From Microbacterium oryzae (GTDB lineage: Bacteria > Actinomycetota > Actinomycetes > Actinomycetales > Microbacteriaceae), in assembly GCF_009735645.1 (NCBI RefSeq), contig NZ_CP032550.1:1612001-1676000 (forward strand): DNA of 64,000 nucleotides, in the 5' to 3' direction. A program made the position numbers and the translations under genes. Under the pieces are notes generated by a model. The model was not told the DNA's origin. It searched no databases and worked only from the letters and a program-made list of their open reading frames with translations. Below are positions 27,201 through 33,397 of the stretch, piece after piece. Numbering within the stretch: position 1 is the stretch's first letter; every line of letters begins with the position of its first letter.

Positions 27201-27693
27201 CGATCGGGCGGTCGGCGTGGTCAGTCCACGGACCGAGCGGCGTGTCGGAGACGGCGACGCCGATGCCGAACTTGTCGTCCGCGGTGCTCGCCGCCTCGTG
27301 CACCGGCACGTACCAGTAGAACCGTCCGTCCGTGCCCTCGACGACCTGCCCTGCGTACGCGCGTCCGGGCGTCGCCCAGTCGAAGACCTCCTCGGGGCGC
27401 ATGAGCGACGGGTGGTGCTCCCACTCGCCGCCGTCGACGTCGGTGGTGGAGAACGCCTGCCACTCGTTCATGACGAAGTCGTTGATGTTCTCGCCCGCTT
27501 CGTCTCGCCCGGCATGCAGATAGAGGGTGTCGTCTGCGACCAGCAGCGTGGGGTCGGCGGAGTACACCGAGCCGTCGCCGATGATCGGGTTCTGCGTGGC
27601 GGCGGTCGCCGCCGTCGGCGTCGACACGGCCAGCGCCACCGCCACGGCGCCCGCGCAGAGCAGGCGCCCCCATCGCATCCACGTCGAGACCAC
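24232..27693 (-). CDS. Secreted GH43 arabinanase / arabinofuranosidase with binding domains
   Basis: 1153 residues, Sec signal 1-33. GH43 five-bladed propeller about 35-350 with the three catalytic carboxylates: Asp47 in YSADPTL (base), Asp178 in NIDPTVL (pKa modulator), Glu226 in FFEAPWLF (acid). Then factor-5/8-like domain (350-500), Ig-like domain (510-575), a second binding-like domain (585-725), two OmpL47/Ig-like domains (730-900), a third factor-5/8-like domain (YTSGWNSVAAVNDG, 910-1050) and the two-cysteine C-terminal domain (1060-1153). It should cleave alpha-arabinofuranosyl links; endo or exo action is unclear. Start GTG 27693, 4 nt after GGAGGA. First gene of the GH43, GH146, binding-protein operon, with an operator at 27765-27788. 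Confidence 0.87.
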   Translation of the reverse strand: MVSTWMRWGRLLCAGAVAVALAVSTPTAATAATQNPIIGDGSVYSADPTLLVADDTLYLHAGRDEAGENINDFVMNEWQAFSTTDVDGGEWEHHPSLMRPEEVFDWATPGRAYAGQVVEGTDGRFYWYVPVHEAASTADDKFGIGVAVSDTPLGPWTDHADRPIVSQTILDNDAHNIDPTVLVDDGRVWMHWGSFGRLQAIELAADMKTLVGSPTQITSGVTGFFEAPWLFERDDTYYLAYAANNAGPASGCTEATYHACIAYSTSPSPLGPWTHRGRILAPVSSTTSHPAIAEFQGQWYMAYHTADAEGGNHFRRSVAIDELNWDETQTPARILPVVTTPAHGADQTPRSNVAPWATVSASNEPIPTQYWIKALNDELVRPNPLPPDMWGSWTASRPAQEWIQYDWTTPVRVDRARIQFWRDTAPGTGDGVADPAAWRLQYWEAGEWKDVREPSGYPTSTREMHEVTFEAVTTSRLRAVLDAAPGPAGRYSAVAVEEWEVHAVQPDGVAAVTATTVAGVAPDLPTTVALEYAGEHIAAPVQWDAIDEAAYAAAGTFTVSGFVEGYAAGRISAEVVVRDEHPWRTNLALTGAAAAQSTATGATTAALNDGVVAYDGAEAAVWRPDPRSGEPGWAGYSWAAPVVVDTVTAHFWTADDLADLPAAWAVQVRVDGVWTDVSDADAAPIEAGAASTVTFAPIAADAVRVMLTPQDGGASPAALGELEVLGEPQDALAPEVTLTTTGVAGAEGWFVSPVTIRAAAIDDHDQRTTIDFAVGDAPWRTTTDVRAVEETLSEDGEHTVRARATDAAGNVSEVGSTTVRIDTVRPTVTGALDAGARTVSAEAADRGSGIARVEYAIDAPTAWTAYTEPVAVDEQPHRLLLRARDAAGNVSLTASVDVPIGSDVPMEGNVAPRATATASYTSGWNSVAAVNDGSLTGSSWGTWPNVGEQWVQLEWDRAVTLDRAGVLFFRDAADAANAGMIPPREWRLQYRDEASGEWRDVDTDDPYARSSETLNEVTFAPVTTSRLRVLMQAWGDASAQGSSGILEFEAWAAESASPTLDVDVTTTARCVASKATLVVTAANADDAPVTIRLDTPYGKRTIAELAPGSRASQAFSTRMSAMPEGTMAVTLTSGAADTASEEQRVVVFDEQSC

Positions 27694-27741
27694 GGCGTCC
27701 TCCGTTTCGTCGCCCTCCGCGTCGAGGGGATCGCCCCGGAC

Positions 27742-27753
27742 GTTACCGGTAAC
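27742..27753. promoter_or_regulatory. Perfect 12-bp palindrome GTTACCGGTAAC
   Basis: Perfect dyad gttaccggtaac in the promoter region of the GH43 operon, 12 nt from the composite LacI operator. The shape is typical of helix-turn-helix regulator sites. The cognate regulator is not identified; a second LacI-family protein is one possibility. Confidence 0.55.
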
Positions 27754-27764
27754 AGCGACGGAGC

Positions 27765-27788
27765 CGCAAGCGTTTTCGAAGCCTTTCG
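27765..27788. promoter_or_regulatory. LacI-type composite operator upstream of GH43 operon
   Basis: cgcaagcgttttcg (27765-27778) plus ctttcg (27783-27788), same orientation and spacing as at 13471-13494 (both are preceded by cc or ac and share most flanking bases). It lies 72-95 nt before the GTG start of the GH43 gene. Confidence 0.72.
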
Positions 27789-27799
27789 AAGACCCCACC

Positions 27800-27989
27800 G
27801 CAGCAGCGCGTTCCTGACCGGCCGCAGTCACGAGGAGCGGCGCGACGCTGCGCCAGCCGGCACGGTCGACGACGCAGTGCCGGGCGAAGACCACCGTCTC
27901 GAGCATCAGCCCATGCAGCACTCAGATCGGCAGGGTACGCCGATCACCCGCACGCGGAACAGCACCGACATGAGCGGAAGCAGCAGGAT
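27800..27989 (-). pseudogene. Fossil of an acyltransferase-3 C-terminus
   Basis: Segments such as gaggagcggcgcgacgctgc, agcccatgcagcac, gatcggcagggt and acagcaccgacatgagc match the 3-prime half of the acyltransferase gene at 30196-31245 in the same order, but with deletions and frame changes. No reading frame survives. It is a decayed partial duplicate of that gene, lying between the GH43 promoter and the lacI fragment. Confidence 0.75.
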
Positions 27990-28108
27990 CGCCGAGGCGT
28001 CGCGCCCCGAGCTGACGAGCGTCGATGCGAACCTCCAGGAGCTCGGCCGCGCCGCACCACCTGCCGGTGCGGACCATCATCCGCGGGTCGACGGTGCCGC
28101 AGCACTGA
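27990..28108 (+). pseudogene. Fossil of the lacI gene 3-prime end
   Basis: The first 61 nt (gccgaggcgtcgcgcc...) differ from the end of the LacI gene (about 19709-19770) by only one base; then about 60 nt are missing and the copy resumes with caccacctgccggtgcgg and runs to the matching stop codon at 28106-28108. It is therefore a recent, internally deleted duplicate of the last 180 nt of the repressor gene at 18859-19884. Confidence 0.82.
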
Positions 28109-28144
28109 GCGCCGTCCTCGGCCTCCCGGTGGCCGGTCGAGGTG

Positions 28145-28468
28145 CTAGGCGGCTTCCCCGCGGCCGTGACACGCGACACAAGCGGATGCGTGAGGAACCA
28201 CCCCGAGCCGAGCAGGCGGAATCTGGCTGCCGCAGCGGACGCACTGACCGTACGTTCCGGCATCGAGGCGCTGCAAAGCAGCGCTGATCTGCTTCACCAC
28301 CAGCCGGGTGGACGCCACGGTCTGGTAGGCGATGGGATCGACGCTCGGAAGTGCTCGAGGTTCGAGTTGGCGGAGAATCTCCTCGCGTTCCTGCAGGTGC
28401 TGCTCGAGTTGCTTCCTCACAGAGATGGCGTCACCGACGTCGATGTGGGCGGGGGTCTGGACTGCCAT
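28145..28468 (-). CDS. DksA/TraR-type C4 zinc-finger protein
   Basis: 107 residues. A predicted coiled helix pair (about 12-65, QLEQHLQEREEILRQLE) is followed by the zinc finger CVRCGSQIPPARLGVVPHAS then CVAC. These proteins insert their coiled coil into the RNA polymerase secondary channel and alter promoter use, as known for DksA; small actinobacterial members are less studied. AAGGAG sits 5 nt before ATG 28468. It is divergent from a second member (28886-29221), and both have an intrinsic terminator in the leader. Confidence 0.82.
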   Translation of the reverse strand: MAVQTPAHIDVGDAISVRKQLEQHLQEREEILRQLEPRALPSVDPIAYQTVASTRLVVKQISAALQRLDAGTYGQCVRCGSQIPPARLGVVPHASACVACHGRGEAA

Positions 28469-28502
28469 CACTGCTCCTTGCGTGGGGAAAAGCGCCGAAT
28501 AC

Positions 28503-28526
28503 AAAAAAGCGCCGCCGAAGCGACGC
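28503..28526 (-). terminator. Intrinsic terminator in the leader of the minus-strand DksA/TraR gene
   Basis: Read on the minus strand: GCGTCGC, loop TTCG, GCGGCGC (28526 to 28509) followed by six T (28508-28503). The tetraloop, 7-bp stem and U tract are textbook. It lies between the promoter at 28569-28596 and the ribosome site at 28474-28479, so it should end transcripts before the gene unless antitermination occurs. Confidence 0.75.
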
Positions 28527-28568
28527 ACTGCTGGCCCGGAGGAACCCGTATCGGCCTCTCGTGCTCCC

Positions 28569-28596
28569 ACCATAGCGAGCCGTGCAGAAAAGGCAA
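28569..28596 (-). promoter_or_regulatory. Promoter of the minus-strand DksA/TraR gene
   Basis: On the minus strand TTGCCT (28596-28591), 16-nt spacer, TATGGT (28574-28569). The divergent gene pair has an almost identical promoter at 28643-28670 (TTGCTT, 16 nt, TATGGT), and both spacers end in ctcgc. Confidence 0.65.
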
Positions 28597-28642
28597 GTTT
28601 CCGCCGTTATAAGGAAATACCACCTCACGGCGGCCGGCCCGG

Positions 28643-28670
28643 TTGCTTTAAATCCGCTGCTCGCTATGGT
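28643..28670 (+). promoter_or_regulatory. Promoter driving leader ORF and plus-strand DksA/TraR gene
   Basis: TTGCTT (28643-28648), 16-nt spacer, TATGGT (28665-28670). The -10 box ends 6 nt before the ATG at 28677, which is the spacing seen for leaderless transcripts throughout this window. It mirrors the divergent promoter at 28569-28596. Confidence 0.65.
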
Positions 28671-28676
28671 GAAGGC

Positions 28677-28802
28677 ATGGCAACCGTTTCAATTCCTCGT
28701 GTCGACGTCTCGGCGCTTTCGGTTGCCCGATTCCTGTCGGCTGTGGTATTTCCACCCGGACCGGGTCTGCGATTTCTTCATATTCGACGAGCTCCCCCGT
28801 GA
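28677..28802 (+). CDS. Putative leaderless 41-residue leader peptide
   Basis: ATG 28677 to TGA 28800-28802 encodes 41 residues beginning MATVSIPRVDVSALSVARF and ending in a proline/glycine/arginine-rich tail (FPPGPG, RRAPP). The TATGGT box 6 nt before the ATG suggests translation from the first base of the mRNA. The stop codon lies inside a small hairpin (ctcccccgtgaaacgggag, 28792-28810) and a strong terminator follows at 28825-28859, before the DksA/TraR gene. This is the layout of a translation-sensing attenuator. I know no homologue; it may also be non-coding leader RNA. Confidence 0.4.
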   Translation: MATVSIPRVDVSALSVARFLSAVVFPPGPGLRFLHIRRAPP

Positions 28803-28824
28803 AACGGGAGTGCCCTGCTCGGGA

Positions 28825-28859
28825 GAACGCGTCGCATACCTGTGCGGCGCGTTCTTTTT
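28825..28859 (+). terminator. Intrinsic terminator in the leader of the plus-strand DksA/TraR gene
   Basis: GAACGCGTCGCA (28825-28836), loop TACCTG, TGCGGCGCGTTC (28843-28854): 12 base pairs with one G-U pair, then five T (28855-28859). It sits between the leader ORF and the start codon at 28886. The gggag at 28821-28825 could pair alternatively with ctccc at 28792-28796. Confidence 0.78.
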
Positions 28860-28885
28860 CGTATCCGGAGAAAGGATGGAAGACC

Positions 28886-29221
28886 ATGGACGATTTCCCT
28901 GCAGCGCGTGTGGGCGAGGCAGCAGACGCCCGAATCGCTGCCCTGCGAGATGAGTTGCAGAAGTACCGACGGCAGCACGAGGACGCTCTGACCGCGCTGC
29001 CGCCCCGATCAGAGGATCCCGTCTTGCACGCTCTGGCGGCGCCGTCGCGCGAGGTCCTCCACCAGGTCAACGCGGCGCTCAGGAGGCTCGCGGAGGGGCG
29101 CTACGGGCGGTGCATCTCCTGCCAGCGCCCGATCCCCGCGAAGCAGCTGAAGCCGCGACCCTACCTCCTCGAGTGCCTCGCCTGTTCCATACCGCCTGGG
29201 CCGCTGGCGAAGGGCAGTTGA
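28886..29221 (+). CDS. DksA/TraR-type C4 zinc-finger protein
   Basis: 111 residues: helical N-terminal half (IAALRDELQKYRRQHEDAL) then the zinc finger GRCISCQRPIPAKQLKPRPY and CLAC, close in plan to the divergent gene at 28145-28468. Likely an RNA-polymerase-channel-binding regulator. I choose ATG 28886 (MDDFPAARVGEA), with GGAGAAAGG upstream. The next gene starts 1 nt after its stop, so the two are co-transcribed. Confidence 0.8.
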   Translation: MDDFPAARVGEAADARIAALRDELQKYRRQHEDALTALPPRSEDPVLHALAAPSREVLHQVNAALRRLAEGRYGRCISCQRPIPAKQLKPRPYLLECLACSIPPGPLAKGS

Positions 29222-29222
29222 G

Positions 29223-29732
29223 ATGGCCACCACAGAGAGGATGGCCAGCACACCCGGCAGCATCGCCGTCCACGGCGATCCGCTGCGCACCCTCGACGGC
29301 ATCTGCCACGCAGACCCGCTGCAGTTGCGGGGCGTGGATCTCCTGGTCATCGGCGTGGATGCGCGCAGGGCCCGCACCAAGGCGGACTTCGTGGCGGAGC
29401 TGGACGAATTGGGGCGAACCGCTCGCGACTTCCCCGTGTCGGTGCCGCAGATCATCGCGGTGATCGAGCACGCCGGTCGCCGCGAACCGTGGACGTACAC
29501 GATGCTGCGACGTTGGGCATTGTCGATTCATCGCCGCTTCCAGCAAGTGCGCGGAACCGACACCGTCGTCACGGTCCTTCTCGTGGACTCGAGCACGAGC
29601 CCCGCGCTCGTCGCGAAGAGGATCGGAGAGCTCGCTCAGCGGCCGCCCGGAGTGAACGTCGCGGCGGTGCTTTCTGCGCAGGAGATACACAATCAGACCA
29701 TCACGGAGGCATCGACCAACGACTTCATCTGA
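29223..29732 (+). CDS. Hypothetical protein, 169 residues
   Basis: Begins directly after the DksA/TraR stop codon (TGAGATG), so it is translationally linked to that regulator. Mixed alpha/beta composition (VDLLVIGVDARRARTKADF; TVVTVLLVDSSTSPALVAKR), no signal peptide, no membrane segment, no cysteine pair. I do not recognise a family. Position suggests a role in the same stress or stationary-phase response as the zinc-finger protein. Confidence 0.65.
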   Translation: MATTERMASTPGSIAVHGDPLRTLDGICHADPLQLRGVDLLVIGVDARRARTKADFVAELDELGRTARDFPVSVPQIIAVIEHAGRREPWTYTMLRRWALSIHRRFQQVRGTDTVVTVLLVDSSTSPALVAKRIGELAQRPPGVNVAAVLSAQEIHNQTITEASTNDFI

Positions 29733-29781
29733 AATTCCGACACCGTAATCGATCTGTTCGCATTCGATGGAAGGGCTCACA

Positions 29782-30126
29782 ATGGGAACTCTGCACTATG
29801 GCCTCGAAGGCGCACCTATTCACATGCCGGATCGCACGCTCGCGCATCTGCGCACGGTGATCGCCACGAAATTGCGCCGACATGAGAGCTTCACGATCAC
29901 ATGGCGGCATCGCACCGATCAGGAACAAGGGCGGAGCACGATATGGATGCATGAATCCATTCCGCTGCGGTTCGTCTTCAGCAGCCCGACACCCGTCGAG
30001 ATGGATCCCCGGTGGCTCGGCGACCTCGCCGATGCAGCCGGCTCCAGCACCGGCATCATCCTCTCCGACGCGGACACTGCTCCTGCTGCTGCCCTGACGC
30101 CGGTGCCCGTGCGCCGAGCTGCTTGA
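29782..30126 (+). CDS. DUF7882-type small protein
   Basis: 114 residues, beginning MGTLHYGLEGAPIHMPDR. A second member is encoded at 63515-63859 (MGKMFYG...IEIEDRLLAHV); both share the pattern LAHxxxVxxTKLRRxESFxxxW, an HESIPLR/HSSIPFR block and a short disordered tail. The family is small and common in Microbacteriaceae; its role is unknown. AAGGG lies 6 nt before ATG 29782. It follows the DksA/TraR pair in the same direction. Confidence 0.72.
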   Translation: MGTLHYGLEGAPIHMPDRTLAHLRTVIATKLRRHESFTITWRHRTDQEQGRSTIWMHESIPLRFVFSSPTPVEMDPRWLGDLADAAGSSTGIILSDADTAPAAALTPVPVRRAA

Positions 30127-30195
30127 CGACATCGGGCAGCTGCGCGACAGGCCCATCATCGACGGGCTGCCCGGAGCTCACCGGCCGCGGCGTCG

Positions 30196-31245
30196 CTACC
30201 GCAGCAGCGCGCGCCTGACCGGCCCCGGCAGCTCGAACACCACGCGCGCGGGTGTGCGCACGACCAGCTCGAACACGCCGATGCTCAGGAAGGCGATGGC
30301 CGCGGTGACGAGGAGCGGCGCGACGCTGCGCACGCCGGCCCGGTCGATGACGCTCCCCCAGTGCGGCACGTACGCCAGCGTCTCGAGCAGCAGCCCATGC
30401 AGCACGTAGATCGGCAGGGTGCGCCGACCGACCCATCCCAGCACCGCGCCGATCGCGCGCACCCGGCACAGCACCGACATGAGCAGAAGCAGCAGGATGG
30501 CCGCGGCCGCGTCGCGAGGGACGGACAGCACCACGTACACATGCGGATTTCCCTGGGCGATGATCCCGCCGGCGCCGAGGTACACGGCGAGCGCGGCTAC
30601 GGCGAACGGCGCGTGGCGCGCATGCACCCGCTCGCGCAGCCAACTCGACCCGTAGACGCCGATCGCGAAGAACACGGCGTAGCGCATGAGGTTGCGGTAC
30701 TGATCGTTGTTGTCCGCCACCGGCACGTAGTGGCTGCAGATCGACAGGATGGCGAGCGCCACCAGGATGAGCGCAGGGTCGACGCGGCGGAGTGTGGCGA
30801 GGAGCGCAGACCACACCGCGAGCGCGAAGACGTACCAGAGGATGGTCCGCGGCAGGACGAGCTGGTCGAGGTAGGCGTCCAGGCGGAATCCCTCCCCCAT
30901 GCCGATGGGTCCCGTCCACACGTACGAGCCGATGAGGCCGGCGAAGAGGGCGAACGCGAGCAGCCAGACGGCGTAGAGCCAGGACGACGAGGCGACGGAG
31001 ACGCGAACGGTGCGATCCGACCATCCGGTGCGGACGCGCCTCGCGAGCAGGAGGCCGGAGAGCATGGCGAGCCCGGGCATCCGGAACGGCGTCATCGCGT
31101 CGATGAACCACGACCAGAAGCCGGTGGATGTGCCGGGCTGCAGGTAGCCGAGGTACGCGGAGAGGGTCGTGTGCATGAGCACGACCGCAAGGACGCAGAC
31201 GCCGCGGGCGGCGTCGATCCAGACGATCCGCTCGGTTTGTGGCAC
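30196..31245 (-). CDS. Acyltransferase family 3 membrane protein
   Basis: 349 residues with about ten membrane segments. N-terminal IVWIDAARGVCVLAVVLMHT contains the conserved Arg and His of acyltransferase-3 proteins (R...H), and FRMPGLAMLSGLL is the following conserved block. These enzymes acetylate or otherwise acylate surface sugars from cytoplasmic acyl donors. GTG 31245 is preceded by TAGGAT at 7 nt, with no Shine-Dalgarno site, suggesting a leaderless mRNA. A decayed copy of its 3-prime half lies at 27800-27989. Confidence 0.85.
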   Translation of the reverse strand: MPQTERIVWIDAARGVCVLAVVLMHTTLSAYLGYLQPGTSTGFWSWFIDAMTPFRMPGLAMLSGLLLARRVRTGWSDRTVRVSVASSSWLYAVWLLAFALFAGLIGSYVWTGPIGMGEGFRLDAYLDQLVLPRTILWYVFALAVWSALLATLRRVDPALILVALAILSICSHYVPVADNNDQYRNLMRYAVFFAIGVYGSSWLRERVHARHAPFAVAALAVYLGAGGIIAQGNPHVYVVLSVPRDAAAAILLLLLMSVLCRVRAIGAVLGWVGRRTLPIYVLHGLLLETLAYVPHWGSVIDRAGVRSVAPLLVTAAIAFLSIGVFELVVRTPARVVFELPGPVRRALLR

Positions 31246-31279
31246 GCGCTCGATCCTACGAGGCCCGGTCGCCGCGGCC

Positions 31280-31381
31280 GGACGTTGAGCGAGGGAGCGC
31301 CAGCGACCGAGACGAAACGCGGTGAGCCGATGTCGAGAGCCGGGTTGCGGCGTTTCGTCTCGCTTCGCTCGCTCAACGTCC
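31280..31381. repeat. Palindromic repeat family B, full copy
   Basis: 102-bp element with 13-bp termini ggacgttgagcga / tcgctcaacgtcc and long complementary inner arms (gagacgaaacgc / gcgtttcgtctc). It lies between the acyltransferase start (31245) and the convergently placed end of the secreted-protein gene (31390). Same family as the repeats at 1-88 and 7070-7133. Confidence 0.87.
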
Positions 31382-31389
31382 AAACAGCT

Positions 31390-32145
31390 CTACTTTCTCG
31401 CGCTCCCGCTGACCGCTTCCGTCGTGGTGTCCGTCTCCGGGATCAGCACCCGGTACGTCTGACCGGCACCGCTCTTGTGCGTGAACGAGGCCGAGCCGTT
31501 CACGAGCTTGCTCGTCTCGACCGACTTCCAGCCCTTGTCGCCCTTCACCTGCAGCACGGCCTTGTCCGCCGAGAAGGTCACGTGCTCGGGCTCCGCGTAG
31601 GGTTTGAAGCGGGTCGCGGTCGCCCGCACCGTCGCGTACTCGCCGGAGCGCGTGATGGACGAGATGCTCGCCTTCGCCTCGGCTCGCGCGTAGAACGACC
31701 CCTTCGTCGTATCCACTCCGCTCCGGAACGACGAGGGGTAGTCGACCCACCACTCGGTGGAGCCGAGCGTGAACTCGCCCAGGCCATCCGAGGGGCAGTA
31801 CTGGAGCCGCTTCTCGTCCGGATTGCGGTCGGAGTAGAACGCCACCCACGTGACGAGGCGCGACCCGCGCGCAACGTCGACCCGCGCGTGCCAGCTCTCC
31901 ACGCCCTCGCCGATCTCGCTCTCGAGGGCGACCGTGACGTACCGGCAGCCGTCCTCATCCGGCCCGACGACGACGTCCTTCGCCGACAGCCCGGTCGCAT
32001 CGAAGTGCGGAGACTGAGCGGATGCCGCGGGCTCGATGTCGACGATGACGGCGTCATCCGTGTCGGCCGCGGCGGGCAGAGCGAGGCCGAGCGCCAGGGC
32101 GGCGCCGGCGACGAGGCCGGCCACTCGCGTGGTCAGGGTGCGCAT
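31390..32145 (-). CDS. Secreted hypothetical protein
   Basis: 251 residues with a Sec signal (MRTLTTRVAGLVAGAALALG, cleavage after PAAA at about 27). The mature part is beta-rich with one cysteine pair (DGCRYVTV, LQYCPSDG) and repeated tryptophan/tyrosine strands (STEWWVDYPSSF); it resembles small all-beta exported proteins but I recognise no family. Its stop is 8 nt from the family B repeat. Confidence 0.65.
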   Translation of the reverse strand: MRTLTTRVAGLVAGAALALGLALPAAADTDDAVIVDIEPAASAQSPHFDATGLSAKDVVVGPDEDGCRYVTVALESEIGEGVESWHARVDVARGSRLVTWVAFYSDRNPDEKRLQYCPSDGLGEFTLGSTEWWVDYPSSFRSGVDTTKGSFYARAEAKASISSITRSGEYATVRATATRFKPYAEPEHVTFSADKAVLQVKGDKGWKSVETSKLVNGSASFTHKSGAGQTYRVLIPETDTTTEAVSGSARK

Positions 32146-32230
32146 GGATGTCTTCCGTTCGGGTGAAAGAGCATCCGGATGGCCCCCCTTTCGGATACCC
32201 GCCGACTCTAGCGGGACGTTGATCGCCGGA

Positions 32231-33331
32231 TCAACACGCGTGGCGCGCGACGAACCTCTCGATCTCGCGCGCGAACACGTCTTCCCCGAAGTCCGCCGCC
32301 CGCACGCGGCACGCGTCTGACGACGACCCGAGCGCCTTCGAGACCGCCGCCTCCAGCTCCGCTGGGGACTCCCAGTCGTGCACGTGCGCGCCGGTGACGC
32401 CGTCGAGCACCGACTCCACCGCTCCCCCGACGGCGTTGGCCAGCACAGGGGTCCCCGCCGCCATTGCCTCGACCGGGATGATCCCGAAGTCCTCGATCGG
32501 CGCGAACACCAGCGCGGATGCCCGCTGCAGGATGGCTGTGAGCAGCGGCGTCGACGGATGGTGCACGAACGTCACCGCGCCCGGGTACGTCTCCTCGGCG
32601 ATGGCGCGCAGGCGCTCCTCGTCCGGGCCGGATCCCGCGAGTACGACCGGCAGCCCTGACGCGCGGCCCGCCGCGATCGCCGCGTCGAGCCGCTTGTACG
32701 GCACGAAGCGCGAGAACCCCAGGATGAACGACTCCGGCAGCGCGTCGAGCCGATCCTGCTCGGCGGCGGTGAGCTCCGGCTCCTGGCCGAACCCGGCGAC
32801 GGCGACCGGCGGGTAGATGACCTCGGCCTTGCGCTCCCATGCGTCCGCGACGCGCTCGGCGATGAACCGGCTGTTCGCGGCGATCGCGACGGGCTCCTGG
32901 GCCCGCTTGCGGTCGAGGGGTTTCAGGGCCATCGAGAGCGCACGGGCCGGCAGGCTGTCGCCACGGCCATCCAGCTCGGGAACCCAGATGTACCGGGCCG
33001 GCGTGTGCGTGTAGACGACCTTCGGCGCATCCCGCGCCGGACCCGCGAAGCGCGCGTGATGCGCGAACAGGTGCGAGCTCGTCAGAACCCAGTCGGCATC
33101 GCGCTCGGGCAGGTGCCGCCAAACCGTCGGCATGAACGGCAGCGCGACGGCCTTCCGCCCCCGGAGCGGCGTTTGCGCGAGCAGCGTCTCGTGCACGGGC
33201 TGGAAGCGCTCGCCGGCCTCGTTCCAGAGGCACCAGCGCTCGGCGTCGGGGAAGACCCGCGCGATCGCCTCGAACACGTTCTCGGAACCGCCGGCGGGCG
33301 AGAGCCACTCGTGCACGATCAGACCGCTCAA
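32231..33331 (-). CDS. Glycosyltransferase GT4 (mannosyltransferase WbaZ-like)
   Basis: 366 residues. IVHEWLSPAGGSENVFEAI is a typical N-terminal strand and loop; the C-terminal half shows LGFSRFVPYKRLD, and PIEDFGIIPVEAMAAGTPV is the E-x7-E motif of retaining GT4 enzymes. The sugar is not visible in the sequence; mannose or rhamnose are common. GGAGGAG directly abuts the first ATG (33337), whereas a TTG at 33331 lies 6 nt downstream of it, so TTG 33331 is the likelier start. Confidence 0.83.
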   Translation of the reverse strand: MSGLIVHEWLSPAGGSENVFEAIARVFPDAERWCLWNEAGERFQPVHETLLAQTPLRGRKAVALPFMPTVWRHLPERDADWVLTSSHLFAHHARFAGPARDAPKVVYTHTPARYIWVPELDGRGDSLPARALSMALKPLDRKRAQEPVAIAANSRFIAERVADAWERKAEVIYPPVAVAGFGQEPELTAAEQDRLDALPESFILGFSRFVPYKRLDAAIAAGRASGLPVVLAGSGPDEERLRAIAEETYPGAVTFVHHPSTPLLTAILQRASALVFAPIEDFGIIPVEAMAAGTPVLANAVGGAVESVLDGVTGAHVHDWESPAELEAAVSKALGSSSDACRVRAADFGEDVFAREIERFVARHAC

Positions 33332-33397
33332 CGCCATCTCCTCCGGTGAAGCTGTGCCTCGATCCTATGGCGGCGTTTCTGAGAGATCGGGCGGCTC

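Noticed and set aside
27800..28110. Scrap zone considered as an insertion sequence
   Set aside because: No transposase frame and no terminal inverted repeats; its sequence is explained by fragments of the acyltransferase and lacI genes.
25063..28287. Long plus-strand frame opposite the GH43 gene
   Set aside because: Product is arginine- and glycine-rich nonsense; the GH43 frame has signal peptide, catalytic residues and domains.
28469..28885. Gap between DksA/TraR genes considered as a known riboswitch
   Set aside because: I could not match the hairpins to any known ligand-binding riboswitch class; only terminators and a possible leader peptide are visible.
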